Below, one piece after another: positions 41,664-52,072 of a stretch of 64,000 nt of DNA. The notes beneath the pieces were generated by a model. That model saw only the letters and a list, made by a program, of their open reading frames with translations, did no database searches and was not told the DNA's origin. The translations under genes and the position numbers were made by a program. The DNA is from Anaerolineae bacterium. GTDB lineage: Bacteria; Chloroflexota; Anaerolineae; B4-G1; DUEL01. The stretch spans positions 1-64,000 of the forward strand of contig JANXCY010000010.1 in the NCBI GenBank assembly GCA_025060135.1. Reading direction: 5' to 3'. Positions within the stretch are counted from its first letter, which is position 1. Every line of letters begins with the position of its first letter.

Positions 41664-42296
41664 TTATTCGGAAGAATCCCGACGGGCCTGGGAGTAGACG
41701 TACAGGATGCGCCAGAGGGCCGTCAGGTTGGAGCCGACGGCCAGTACCCACAGGGCAATCGTGGGAACGTTCAAAATCAGGCCGACCGCCAACAGAGCCA
41801 TTCGTTCCAGGCGGGTGAAGAAACCGATCTTGCAGGCATAGCCGCTGGCTTCGGCCCGGGCACGGGTATAACTGACCAGGTTGGCCCCGATGAGCGTCAG
41901 GAAAGCCAACAGAACCTCGGTGGTGGCCCCGCGCCAGAGGTAGTGGGCCGCCAGACAGAGCAAGAGAACAGCCTCAGAGACCCGGTCCAGGGTGGAATCC
42001 AGGAAAGCGCCGAAGCGGCTGCTGCGGCCTGTGAGCCGGGCCAGCGCGCCATCCAGCGCGTCCATCGGGGCAACTATCGTCAGCAACCAGCCGCCCAGCG
42101 TCAGGCGACCGCTGGCGATGACTCCGCCCACTCCGATGCTCAGCAGACATCCCAGCAGGGTAAGGGTGTTGGGATGGACTCTCCAGCGGGCCAGGACCCG
42201 GGCCATCGGGACAGTGAGGACCTGCGCCGCGTCCCGCGCCCATTCGGCCAGCGATTCGTATACCTGCGCCGGTTTCCCGCTCTGCGCCTTTTCCAT
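41664..42296 (-). CDS. CDP-alcohol phosphatidyltransferase (probable phosphatidylinositol-phosphate synthase)
   Basis: 210 aa, about six helices. The CDP-alcohol signature D-x2-D-G-x2-A-R...G-x3-D-x3-D is complete (from Asp79, DALDGALARLTG, then FGAFLDSTLD). Transfers the phosphatidyl group of CDP-diacylglycerol to an alcohol. The inositol-1-phosphate synthase gene lies just upstream, so the acceptor is most likely inositol phosphate (inference). Start ATG 42296, preceded by GGGAGC. Confidence 0.88.
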   Translation of the reverse strand: MEKAQSGKPAQVYESLAEWARDAAQVLTVPMARVLARWRVHPNTLTLLGCLLSIGVGGVIASGRLTLGGWLLTIVAPMDALDGALARLTGRSSRFGAFLDSTLDRVSEAVLLLCLAAHYLWRGATTEVLLAFLTLIGANLVSYTRARAEASGYACKIGFFTRLERMALLAVGLILNVPTIALWVLAVGSNLTALWRILYVYSQARRDSSE

Positions 42297-42392
42297 TTTG
42301 CTCCCTGTCCGACTACGGATCACAGACCGCGGACCACAGACGACCTGGCAATTCCTCGGTGGCGCGGTGCGGAACGAAAGGCGTCTACTTTC

Positions 42393-43493
42393 TCATCCCT
42401 TGAGTGTCTGTTGGTCCTCCCCGGCGATGAATGCCTCCACGGCTTGGTGGGCCTGGTCGTCGCTCATCTGCACCGGCGGCGATTTCATAAAATAGGCCGA
42501 CGGTGCCACCACGGCCCCGCTCAGGCCCCGGTCCATCGCCAGTTTGCAGCAGCGAAGGGCGTCTATGACCACTCCAGCGGAGTTGGGACTATCCCAGACC
42601 TCCAGTTTCAACTCAATATTCAATGGCACCTCGCCGAACGTTGTCCCCTCAATGCGAATGTAGCACCACTTTCGGTCGGTCAACCAGGGGACATAATCCG
42701 AAGGCCCTACATGGATGTTCTCCGGCGGCAGTTCGTAATCTAACTGGCTGGTTACCGCGCTGGTCTTGGAGATTTTCTTGGATTCCAGCCGTTCCCGTTC
42801 CAGCATATTGAAAAAGTCCATGTTGCCGCCAAAATTCAACTGGTACGTCCGATCAATCCGGACTCCCCGGTCTCGCAGCAGGCGGGTGAGTACCCGGTGG
42901 ACAATGGTCGCTCCTACCTGGCTCTTGATGTCGTCTCCGATAACGGGCAGCCCCCGTTCGGCAAACCGTTTCTGCCAGTAGGGTTCCCGGGCGATGAAGA
43001 CCGGAATGCCGTTGACGAAACCGCATCCGGCTTCCAGAATCTGCTCAATGTACCACTTGGTCGCCATTTCGCTGCCCACCGGCAGGAAGTTGACCACCAC
43101 ATCGGTGCCGGTGTCCTTCAGGATGCGGACAATGTCGGCGGTGGGGCCGGGGGCCTTCCGGATGACCTGACGGAGATACTGCCCCAGGCCATCGTGGGTC
43201 ATCCCTCGGCTGACCGGGACGCCCAGATGGGGGACATCGCAGAAGCGGATGGTGTTGTTCGGCCCGGAGAAAATGGCCTCTGAGAGGTCCTTCCCGACTT
43301 TCTCTATGTCAATATCAAATGCGGCGGAGAACTCGATGTCCCGGATATGGTATCCCCCCAGAACCGGGTGCATCAGGCCCGGGACCACGCCATCATCCGG
43401 GATGTTTCGGTAGAAGAACACCCCCTGCACCAGGGATGAAGCACAGTTTCCAACGCCGATGATGGCCACACGTACCTTGCGGCTCTCTCCCAT
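42393..43493 (-). CDS. ino1: inositol-3-phosphate synthase (myo-inositol-1-phosphate synthase)
   Basis: 366 aa. NAD-dependent cyclisation of glucose 6-phosphate to inositol phosphate. The Rossmann start [47 protein letters not shown] and [11 protein letters not shown] match the short actinobacterial/archaeal type. ATG 43493 has GGAGGT 5 nt upstream. The regulator stop is only 11 bp before it, so they form one mRNA with the phosphatidyltransferase downstream. Confidence 0.93.
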   Translation of the reverse strand: MGESRKVRVAIIGVGNCASSLVQGVFFYRNIPDDGVVPGLMHPVLGGYHIRDIEFSAAFDIDIEKVGKDLSEAIFSGPNNTIRFCDVPHLGVPVSRGMTHDGLGQYLRQVIRKAPGPTADIVRILKDTGTDVVVNFLPVGSEMATKWYIEQILEAGCGFVNGIPVFIAREPYWQKRFAERGLPVIGDDIKSQVGATIVHRVLTRLLRDRGVRIDRTYQLNFGGNMDFFNMLERERLESKKISKTSAVTSQLDYELPPENIHVGPSDYVPWLTDRKWCYIRIEGTTFGEVPLNIELKLEVWDSPNSAGVVIDALRCCKLAMDRGLSGAVVAPSAYFMKSPPVQMSDDQAHQAVEAFIAGEDQQTLKG

Positions 43494-43504
43494 TCCGACC
43501 TCCT

Positions 43505-43813
43505 TCAGCGCGAGGCTTCTTGCAGTAAGGCCAGAAAGTCGGCCCATTGCCGTTCTAGGGCGTTCCGGTCCAGTGTGTAGCGAGCCAGCCTCCCATCCCG
43601 CGTTACCTGCACCAGGGCGGCGGCCCGCAGGCGAGCCAGGTGCCAGGAGACCAGTGGCTGGGCCAGGCGCACTGCCTGCACGATTTCGGTAACGGTCATC
43701 TCTCCGGCTCGCGCCAGCGCGAGCAGAATCCGCAACCGCACCGGGTCTTTCAACGCGTAAAAGAACCGCACCGCCTGGCGCAGACGGGCCTCCAGGTCTC
43801 GGCTGGCCTCCAT
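43505..43813 (-). CDS. ArsR-type winged-helix repressor of the inositol-lipid operon
   Basis: 102 aa. Winged helix with [20 protein letters not shown] and [20 protein letters not shown] (recognition helix), then a GRLARYTLD wing. There is no cysteine at all, so it is not a classic metal sensor. It is first in the operon ahead of ino1, and a 16-bp palindrome at its promoter is the obvious operator. GGGGGC precedes ATG 43813. Confidence 0.85.
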   Translation of the reverse strand: MEASRDLEARLRQAVRFFYALKDPVRLRILLALARAGEMTVTEIVQAVRLAQPLVSWHLARLRAAALVQVTRDGRLARYTLDRNALERQWADFLALLQEASR

Positions 43814-43844
43814 GTCCGCCCCCTGATATATAAACAGGTGCTTA

Positions 43845-43860
43845 ATAAATGGGCATTTAT
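43845..43860. promoter_or_regulatory. candidate ArsR operator
   Basis: Perfect inverted repeat ATAAATG-GG-CATTTAT (43845-43860), abutting the -10 box of the ino1 operon and covering its transcription start. The position suits repression by the first gene product. Confidence 0.65.
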
Positions 43861-43889
43861 ACAATACCACAATTCCGGTCTTCTGTCAA
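43861..43889 (-). promoter_or_regulatory. promoter of the arsR-ino1 operon
   Basis: Minus strand: TTGACA (43889-43884), 17-bp spacer, TATTGT (43866-43861). Confidence 0.75.
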
Positions 43890-43913
43890 GCCGCTCCTGC
43901 GGTTACAGCCAGT

Positions 43914-43942
43914 TTGCGCTCCGGTCGTTTTGAGGGTACAAT
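43914..43942 (+). promoter_or_regulatory. promoter of asnS
   Basis: TTGCGC (43914-43919), 17-bp spacer, TACAAT (43937-43942); divergent from the ino1 promoter but not overlapping it. Confidence 0.7.
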
Positions 43943-43973
43943 CCTTTTATATCCTGCTGGGAGCGCGTTGGCT

Positions 43974-45311
<1,338 letters not shown>

Positions 45312-45421
45312 CGGGACGCAGGCAGCGGAGAGACGAAACGTGAGAGCCTACATTTAGAGGACGGTGAGAAACGCGGACGGCGTGGATTCCCCTTAGAGGG
45401 GATGGCGCTCCGCTTCTTCCA

Positions 45422-45443
45422 TTGCTGACTTCCATGTCAGCAA
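45422..45443. other. 8-bp inverted repeat upstream of the slipin promoter
   Basis: TTGCTGAC-TTCCAT-GTCAGCAA, ending 13 bp before the -35. Could be an operator, or the tail of asnS termination; a GC hairpin around CCCC-TTAGA-GGGG lies at about 45373-45415 ahead of it. Confidence 0.4.
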
Positions 45444-45456
45444 ATGGCGTGCGGGG

Positions 45457-45485
45457 TTGCGCTTCCTGCATCCTTGAAGTATAAT
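45457..45485 (+). promoter_or_regulatory. promoter of the slipin-bicupin pair
   Basis: TTGCGC (45457-45462), 17-bp spacer, TATAAT (45480-45485). Confidence 0.75.
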
Positions 45486-45547
45486 CTTCCTACACGGTTA
45501 GCGGAGCTGTCGGTGTTCTCCCTGATCAGGAACAGGAGGCTGTCGTT

Positions 45548-46342
45548 ATGCCAGGTGTACTGACAACATTAGGTTGCGTGGTGGCCGCTGTTGTTCTGTT
45601 TCTGATTACTATTGCCAGCGCGGCCATCAAAATTGTCCAAGAGTACGAACGCGGGGTCATCTTCCGTCTGGGCCGACTGGTCGGCGCCAAAGGGCCGGGC
45701 CTCTTCTTCATCATCCCCTTCATTGACCGGATGGTCAAGGTGGACCTGCGGGTGGTAACCCTGGATGTCCCGGCGCAGGAATGCATCACTCGGGATAATG
45801 TTACCGTGAAGGTCAATGCGGTGGCCTATTTCCGGGTCGTGGAGCCGACCAACGCCATTGTCCAGGTGGAGGACTACAAGCGGGCTACCTGGCAGATCGC
45901 CCAGACCACGCTACGGAATGTGATCGGGCAATCGGAACTGGATGAACTGCTGGCTCACCGGGAGCGAATCAACACCAAACTCCAGCAGATTATCGACGAA
46001 CAGACCGAGCCCTGGGGGGTGAAAGTCAGCATCGTGGAGATTAAAGACGTGGAACTCCCGGCGACGATGCAGCGGGCGATGGCCCGGCAGGCAGAGGCAG
46101 AGCGGGAGAAGCGGGCGAAAATCATCCACGCCGAGGGCGAATATCAGGCTGCCCAGACCCTGGCCCAGGCTGCCGAGACCATTGCTCGGGTGCCCGCCGC
46201 GATTCAACTCCGTTACCTGCAGACGCTTACCGAAATCGCTACGGAGAAGAACTCTACGATCATTTTCCCTGTACCAGTGGAGTTTCTGCGCGGGCTGGCA
46301 GGCGTCCTGGGGATCACCCCAGAAGGGGAGAGGAAAGTATAG
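45548..46342 (+). CDS. slipin family (SPFH/band 7) membrane protein
   Basis: 264 aa. One N-terminal helix (about 7-27), then a stomatin-like SPFH domain ([29 protein letters not shown]-type core [23 protein letters not shown]) and a coiled coil (about 165-215, [24 protein letters not shown] region). Forms membrane oligomers, probably scaffolding. No NfeD protease partner is adjacent. AGGAGG precedes the ATG. Confidence 0.92.
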   Translation: MPGVLTTLGCVVAAVVLFLITIASAAIKIVQEYERGVIFRLGRLVGAKGPGLFFIIPFIDRMVKVDLRVVTLDVPAQECITRDNVTVKVNAVAYFRVVEPTNAIVQVEDYKRATWQIAQTTLRNVIGQSELDELLAHRERINTKLQQIIDEQTEPWGVKVSIVEIKDVELPATMQRAMARQAEAEREKRAKIIHAEGEYQAAQTLAQAAETIARVPAAIQLRYLQTLTEIATEKNSTIIFPVPVEFLRGLAGVLGITPEGERKV

Positions 46343-46347
46343 CGCGA

Positions 46348-47022
46348 ATGCGCCTGGAGAAACTGAACCTGAGGGACGTGGCCCGTCGGCTGGACCGTCC
46401 CTTCGCGATGATTGATATGGCTCTCGTTGGCGATATGACGGTGAGCCTTTATCTCTGCCAGGGGGTGCTGGCCTGGCACCGGCATCTGGATCAAGATGAA
46501 CTCTTCTGGGTCCACCAGGGCGTTATCCTGCTGGAGACCGAGCGAGGGGAGGTCCGCCTGCGACCCGGCGAGATGTCCATCGTCCACAAAGGGTTGGCCC
46601 ACCGCTCCAGTTCCGCGTTTCCCTCCACGGTCATCCTGATTCGGTGCACCGTCTTCCCGGAGCGGAAGAACGGGCGTCGCTTTCTCTACGGGACGCGCGA
46701 GGGGCCTCCCCAGCGAATCAGCCTGACCACGATCGCGGGGAATTTGTTGGTTCCGTTCCAGCCCCAGACGGTTGCCCATATAGAGGACGCTGTCCTTCAG
46801 GTGATGCGCGGGGCAGGGGAATGGCCGCTCATAGAGCCGCATGCGCACGACGCACTCCTGCTCTCGCTGGCAGGTACGGCTATTATTTACGAGGTGGGGG
46901 CATCCCGCACCGCTCCGATGACCCTGGGCCCGGAGGAGTTGACGGTGCTGTATAAGGACACGCCGTACCAGATTTTTACCAAAGGCGAGGGCATCTTGGT
47001 GCGGCTGACCCGGGAAACGTAA
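46348..47022 (+). CDS. double cupin (bicupin) protein
   Basis: 224 aa. First cupin about 20-105 with the metal ligands in WHRHLDQDELFWVHQG and RPGEMSIVHKGLAHR; a second cupin-like half follows (about 125-222, EPHAHDALLLSLAG). Small-molecule binding or metal enzyme; substrate unknown. Starts 5 bp after the slipin stop, so co-transcribed. Confidence 0.8.
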   Translation: MRLEKLNLRDVARRLDRPFAMIDMALVGDMTVSLYLCQGVLAWHRHLDQDELFWVHQGVILLETERGEVRLRPGEMSIVHKGLAHRSSSAFPSTVILIRCTVFPERKNGRRFLYGTREGPPQRISLTTIAGNLLVPFQPQTVAHIEDAVLQVMRGAGEWPLIEPHAHDALLLSLAGTAIIYEVGASRTAPMTLGPEELTVLYKDTPYQIFTKGEGILVRLTRET

Positions 47023-47136
47023 GCGGTTTCAGCGTTCTGCGGCGCGCCGGGTAGCCGACCTTGGTTCTATCCGGGCTCTGAGAGGGTTTTCTGCTCCGGC
47101 GGAAGCATTCTTTGGTAGGGGCGAGGGAAAACCCAC

Positions 47137-47185
47137 AGGGGATGGGGCATTATCCAGAGGCCGTTGCTCCATCCCCTCTTTGTTC
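47137..47185 (+). terminator. intrinsic terminator of the slipin-bicupin unit
   Basis: AGGGGATGGGGC (47137-47148) pairs with GCTCCATCCCCT (47166-47177) with one wobble, followed by a T-rich stretch CTTTGTTCTT. Confidence 0.7.
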
Positions 47186-47241
47186 TTCGGCATTTGGGCC
47201 TGGGGAGCCAGGCGAAGGGGGGACAAGCCGCTGCGGGCAGG

Positions 47242-48405
47242 TCAGAAATCCACTTCTCGGCCCTCGTAGGCGTACTGGAAAAGGAGGCGGAGTTCGTCGT
47301 AGGACGGTGCGCGGACGGCGGTAACCATCTGGGTATCGTTGAAGGCATCGTCCACCATCTTATCCAGTTGGGCTTCGTGGGCTTCTCGTTCCACGCCGGC
47401 TTCAGCCACAGAGAGGGGGCTGCCGATCTCTCGGGCCAGGTCCCGAATGCGGCGGGCCAGGGCGCGTGCCCCCTCTTCCCCTCCAGCCTGGGAACACTCA
47501 GTCAGCGTGGCCAGTTCGGCGAATCGTTCCGGTGCCTCCCGGGCGCAGAACTCAATGGTGTATGGCAGATAGATACCCACGGCGCGCCCGTGATGGATGT
47601 GGAAGGTCGCGCCCAGGGTGTGGCCCATCGCGTGGGCCATCGAGGCCATGGCGTTGCCAAAGCCCAGGCCAGCAATCGCAGCGGCGTTGTGCATCCGTTC
47701 CCGGGCCTCCATGTCGGAGCCGTCAGCCACTGCGCGGGGCAAGTACTGGAAGATCAGGCGCACTGCCTGGATACAGAGGCCGTCGCTGATGTCGTTGTGC
47801 CAGGTGCAGGTGTACCCCTCCACCGCGTGGGCCAGCGCGTCCATCCCGGTGTCCGCTGTTAGGCGAGGGGGCATACCAACGGTCAGGACAGGGTCCACAA
47901 TAGCCAGATCGGCGACGTTCTCCCGATTCCCCAGTCCCATCTTCCGCTGTTCTGCCTTGTCGGTGAGAACGATGGCCCAGGTAGTCTCCGAGCCGGTGCC
48001 GCTGGTGGTGGGGATGGTAACCAGGCGGGCCTTCCGGCGCAAACCCAGCCGGATGAAGGGGTTGATTTCTGCCGGATGGAGGTCGGGCCGCTCGTAAAGA
48101 ATCCAGATGGCCTTGGCGGCATCCATCGGCGAACCACCACCCAGGCCGATGATCCAATCCGGCTCAAAGGCGCGGGCGATCTCCGCGCCCCGCATGACCG
48201 TTGCGATGCTGGGATCAGGCTCCACCTCGTCAAAGACCCGAACCTCCAGGCCTGCGTTTTTCAGATGGAGCAGGACTCTCTCCACAATGCCCAGTTGGAC
48301 CAGGGTGGTATCAGTAATAATGAGGGCCCGACGACCCTCCAGTTCGTCCAGCGCGTCCAGCGCGCCTTCGCCGAAAATAATCTGAGGGGCGATAAAGTAC
48401 CACAT
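47242..48405 (-). CDS. iron-containing alcohol dehydrogenase
   Basis: 387 aa. NAD(P)-binding GLGGGSPMDAAKA and TIPTTSGTGSETTWAIVLTD; iron ligands in DTGMDALAHAVEGY and AMAHAMGHTLGATFHIHHGRAVG. Interconverts alcohols and aldehydes/ketones; substrate not deducible. AGGAGG lies 6 nt before the ATG. Confidence 0.93.
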   Translation of the reverse strand: MWYFIAPQIIFGEGALDALDELEGRRALIITDTTLVQLGIVERVLLHLKNAGLEVRVFDEVEPDPSIATVMRGAEIARAFEPDWIIGLGGGSPMDAAKAIWILYERPDLHPAEINPFIRLGLRRKARLVTIPTTSGTGSETTWAIVLTDKAEQRKMGLGNRENVADLAIVDPVLTVGMPPRLTADTGMDALAHAVEGYTCTWHNDISDGLCIQAVRLIFQYLPRAVADGSDMEARERMHNAAAIAGLGFGNAMASMAHAMGHTLGATFHIHHGRAVGIYLPYTIEFCAREAPERFAELATLTECSQAGGEEGARALARRIRDLAREIGSPLSVAEAGVEREAHEAQLDKMVDDAFNDTQMVTAVRAPSYDELRLLFQYAYEGREVDF

Positions 48406-48649
48406 AGAGGCCTCCTGAAGGGGGGTGGGATTCTCGACTCTATCTGCGCGACGCGGTACCGGCGAATGGCCTTATAGCACGAATATTGGCTACCCGCGGC
48501 GCGTGGCTGCCGTTTGCGCCAACGGACGGGCCACGCTAAGGTCGCTTCGCTGCCGAAGCGCCCGGGAAGGTTGATGTCTCCTCAGCGCCGCGAGACGGAT
48601 GTAAAAGGCGATGTCATTGGGCGAACCATCCGCGCGACCCGCCTGGTCG

Positions 48650-51600
48650 CTATGGGCGAAATACCGCGATCCGGTGGCCTCCCGCGTCAGTGATGTAGAG
48701 ATCGCCCTCGGGCCCCACAGCCACTCCCATCGGGAGGACGAACGCTGTCGGCTCAAAGCCGAACTGGCCGAAACTGTAGAGGTATTCTCCTTCCGAACTG
48801 AAGGCCAGTACCCGATAGTGGCCTGGGTCAGTTACGTAGACTCGGCCCGCACGGTCTACCGCCAGATAGGGTTTCTCCTCCGCTGCCGGGTTGTTCCAGC
48901 CAGCAATGGGCCATTGTCGGATGGGTTTTCCCAAGGGGTTCAGCACCTGGACCCGGTAGTTCCAGGTGTCGGCGACGTAGAGATTGCCATCGGGCCCCAG
49001 GGCAATCCCCACTGGCTCGCTTAGCTGGCCCGGGGATGATCCCGGACTGCCCCACATCCGTACGAAGGTCCCATCGGCGGTGAAGACCTGGACTCGCTTG
49101 TTGCCGGTGTCGGTAACGTAGACGGAGCCGTCGGGGGCAACGGCGATCCCGCGCGGGCCGTAGAAGGCGCCGGGCCGCAGGTCGGCGCCGTAATTGCTGG
49201 AAAAGCCCCACTGGGCCAGGAACTCCCCATCCGGGGAGAACTTCTGCACCCGGTGGGCCCAGAGGTCCGCCACGTAGACCGCGCCATCTGGCCCCACGGC
49301 CACCCCCCAGGGCTCGCAGAAGGTTCCCGGCGGTGGAGTCCGGTCGGGACAGCCCCCGAAACTTCCCCACGCGGTAATGAACTCCCCTGCAGCGGTGAAT
49401 TTCTGGATGCGGTGGTTGCCAGAATCGGCGACGTAGACGGAGCCGTCGGGGGCAACGGCGATGCCCCGGGGTCGCAGGAACTGGCCAGGATCACTTCCTT
49501 CGGAGCCCCAGGTCCGTATCGGTGCGAGCGCCCGCCATCCAGCGGCGTACGGGTCCGGCGCGGCCGTTTCCTCCTCCGGCGGCTTCGGCCCCAGAGAGTA
49601 TTCCCAGAGGCGGTCCACCACGTCCTTACGAATGTAGAGGCGAAACTCCTGGCGCATCGGCCATTTTTCTGGGACCCGCTTCCCGCCGGTGATTTCGTCG
49701 TAGAGGCGGTAGTCCATCGCATAGAAAATCCGCCAGAGGGCCAGCCGCTTCTTCCCCTCCGTCAGCCACTCCCAGAGTTTAGGCCCCGTCAGCCGCCGGT
49801 AGTCCTCTATCGGCCACCAGAGGAAGAAATAGTCAAAGCGGTAATAGTCGTCTCCCAAATAGGGCTCCACCACGCCCCACTGTTGTTGCCCGACGATGAT
49901 GACGGTCGCCAGAACCTGGTCGCGGGTGGGTTTATCCGGATAGTAGCGCGCGTTGGGGTAGTTGCGCAGGTACCAGATGAAGGGCCAGGAGCCATCCGGC
50001 CCGTAGGCAACATCGATTCGGTATGGCCCTCCGGCAACGCGCAGAGAGAGTTCTTCGATCTGCTGCATTGCAGTACGGACGTCCGGGCCCTCATGGGCAT
50101 AGACCAGGAACTCGGCGGGACGGTCGTAGTTGACGAAGTTGAGCCGGTGGGCAATGCGGATGGTCAGCAGGGAAAGGAGCAGGAAAATGGTCAGCCCGGT
50201 CAGGAGGAGACCATTGCGCCAGCCCACACGCACCCAGAAGTAGACAACCGCGCTGCTGAGAATCAGCACACCGACGATGCCGCCGAGTAGTTCGCCCAGG
50301 TTGAGGAGGTTCTCCAGGGTATCTGTCGCCAGGGGGCTCTGAGTCGCCTGGGCCAGCGTTGCCGCCGCCGCGACCAGCATGGGCAGCAACAGAACCATCA
50401 GCCAGCCATACCGCTTCCAGACAGTCTCCCACTCCACCACCTCTATCAGAAGGCCCAGCAGCCAGCCCGAAAGGAGGGCCATCGGCGTGGTGATGTGGAC
50501 GACCAGCCAGGGCATCTTCTCGCCGGCGTAGGAGTAGCCGAACCAGGAGAGGAATGACCAAATGAGCAATGAGAGAATGAACAAATGACGGAATGACCAA
50601 TGAGAGGATGACGGATGCCCGGATGACTGATGATGGGATTGGGGACGGAGGGCGTTGCGGATAGCGCGCGCGACCAGGAAGAGGGTGGCAGAGAGGAAGC
50701 CGATGAGGGGGAGGAAGTCGTACATAGGAAGGATGACCAGGTAGTAGAACCAAGGTTGGCCGCCCCGCTGGACCTCCTGCTGTTCCAGCCAGTAGCCCAG
50801 GGAGCCGACCCAGCCGGAGGCGATGCCCGCGCCGTTGGTGAAGACGGTGGTGAAGAGGACCAGGAAGATACCGGTGTGGATAGCAGCGGCAATTGGCCAG
50901 CGGCGCCGGTCCCAGAGGAGGCCCAGAGCCACCGCGGCCGCGATGGTCAGCGCTAGGATGACGCCGGAGTAATAAATGGCGGGGGCAGTGTAGTCCGTGG
51001 GGTGCAGCCGGGAGAGGTGGAGCCAGAAGGGGACGCTCCCCAGGTGAGGGGCGCGCTCCACCAGCCGGGCGGCCAGCCAAGCCGCGCCGTGGATGGGAAT
51101 CGGGCTCAGGAAGGGAAGGGTGAGGGTGCCAATAAGGAAAATCAGGTCCAGGGTGCGGTACTCCGTCCGGCGGGGCCAGAGGCCATAGGGGAGGGCCACT
51201 GCGCCCACCAGCAGGGAAAGGATGACCACCCCGCCGCCCAGGCGGATCAGGAGAGCCAGGTTCGCCTCGCGCCCTGCCAGGCCCACCCCTATCAGGAGCA
51301 ATCCCACCGCCAGCCCGATCAGCGCGCCACGGACGGTCTTTTTCGCCCCCGGGCGTTCCCAGGGCTGGCTCTGGGCCTGGACCACCAGCAGGCCCACCAG
51401 GAAGAGGCCGAAGATGGCCGTGTAAATGAAAGCGGTCTCTTTGACGGCGAACATCAGGGAGAGCGCGGCTGCCAGGATGTAGAGGTGGCGGTCCCGGCCT
51501 TCTTCCAGGTAGCGGAAGACTGCCCAGAGAACCCAGACGGCGAAGAGGACGCAGGGGATGTCCTGACGGATGTGGCGGGAGTAGTAGGAGATGGAGGGGG

Positions 51601-51997
51601 AGATGAGCAGGAGGAACGAGGCCAAAAGCGCCCCCCACCGTCCCATCCAGCGGCGCATGAAGTAGGGGAAGGCCACCAGGACCACCCCAGAGAGGGCGTC
51701 AAAGAGGCGGGCCGTGAAGTCGCTATCTCCGAAGAGGAAGAACATCAGGGCTGTGGCGTGGAATTCCAAGGGTCCGTGCATCATCGGATTGTGCTGGAAT
51801 CCCAGACCGGCGTAGAGGTCCCAGGAGAACTTGCAGTGCAGGCTCTCGTCGTGGGTCTGGACCCGGTAGCCCAGCATGACCAGCCGGGAAATCAGGCAGA
51901 CCAGAAGGAGCAGGAGATATAGACCCTGCTCACGGGTGATAGGGATTCCTGTCAGGATAGGACGATCCAGCCAAGGTTGGGTTTCGGGTTGGGCCAT
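48650..51997 (-). CDS. Agl23-like (TIGR03663) GT39-type glycosyltransferase fused to six NHL repeats
   Basis: 1115 aa. The N-terminal part (to about residue 650) has about twelve helices with the acidic loop VQTHDESLHCKF near residue 47 (donor/catalytic carboxylates) and HNPMMHGPLEFHATA. A periplasmic region follows (about 650-830), then about six NHL repeats (about 835-1115) with recurring GIAVAPDGSVYVADSGNHRI, forming a beta-propeller. It likely transfers sugars from lipid-linked donors to secreted or surface proteins. First-in-operon gene is at 56409; this is the last. The coding region contains an ATGA repeat (50565-50640). Confidence 0.9.
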   Translation of the reverse strand: MAQPETQPWLDRPILTGIPITREQGLYLLLLLVCLISRLVMLGYRVQTHDESLHCKFSWDLYAGLGFQHNPMMHGPLEFHATALMFFLFGDSDFTARLFDALSGVVLVAFPYFMRRWMGRWGALLASFLLLISPSISYYSRHIRQDIPCVLFAVWVLWAVFRYLEEGRDRHLYILAAALSLMFAVKETAFIYTAIFGLFLVGLLVVQAQSQPWERPGAKKTVRGALIGLAVGLLLIGVGLAGREANLALLIRLGGGVVILSLLVGAVALPYGLWPRRTEYRTLDLIFLIGTLTLPFLSPIPIHGAAWLAARLVERAPHLGSVPFWLHLSRLHPTDYTAPAIYYSGVILALTIAAAVALGLLWDRRRWPIAAAIHTGIFLVLFTTVFTNGAGIASGWVGSLGYWLEQQEVQRGGQPWFYYLVILPMYDFLPLIGFLSATLFLVARAIRNALRPQSHHQSSGHPSSSHWSFRHLFILSLLIWSFLSWFGYSYAGEKMPWLVVHITTPMALLSGWLLGLLIEVVEWETVWKRYGWLMVLLLPMLVAAAATLAQATQSPLATDTLENLLNLGELLGGIVGVLILSSAVVYFWVRVGWRNGLLLTGLTIFLLLSLLTIRIAHRLNFVNYDRPAEFLVYAHEGPDVRTAMQQIEELSLRVAGGPYRIDVAYGPDGSWPFIWYLRNYPNARYYPDKPTRDQVLATVIIVGQQQWGVVEPYLGDDYYRFDYFFLWWPIEDYRRLTGPKLWEWLTEGKKRLALWRIFYAMDYRLYDEITGGKRVPEKWPMRQEFRLYIRKDVVDRLWEYSLGPKPPEEETAAPDPYAAGWRALAPIRTWGSEGSDPGQFLRPRGIAVAPDGSVYVADSGNHRIQKFTAAGEFITAWGSFGGCPDRTPPPGTFCEPWGVAVGPDGAVYVADLWAHRVQKFSPDGEFLAQWGFSSNYGADLRPGAFYGPRGIAVAPDGSVYVTDTGNKRVQVFTADGTFVRMWGSPGSSPGQLSEPVGIALGPDGNLYVADTWNYRVQVLNPLGKPIRQWPIAGWNNPAAEEKPYLAVDRAGRVYVTDPGHYRVLAFSSEGEYLYSFGQFGFEPTAFVLPMGVAVGPEGDLYITDAGGHRIAVFRP
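50565..50640. repeat. ATGA-rich degenerate repeat inside the Agl23-like gene
   Basis: Loose tandem AATGACnn/GATGACnn units; shares AATGACGGAATGA with 32155-32195. On the minus strand it is translated in-frame as a Ser/His-rich loop (QSHHQSSGHPSSSHWSF). Confidence 0.55.
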
Positions 51998-52072
51998 GTT
52001 CTTCCCTCAAGGTCGCGGGTTGCAGGTTACGGAGCGCGGGTTTCGGGCGCCCTCTGCGTTTTTTGCAGTGAG

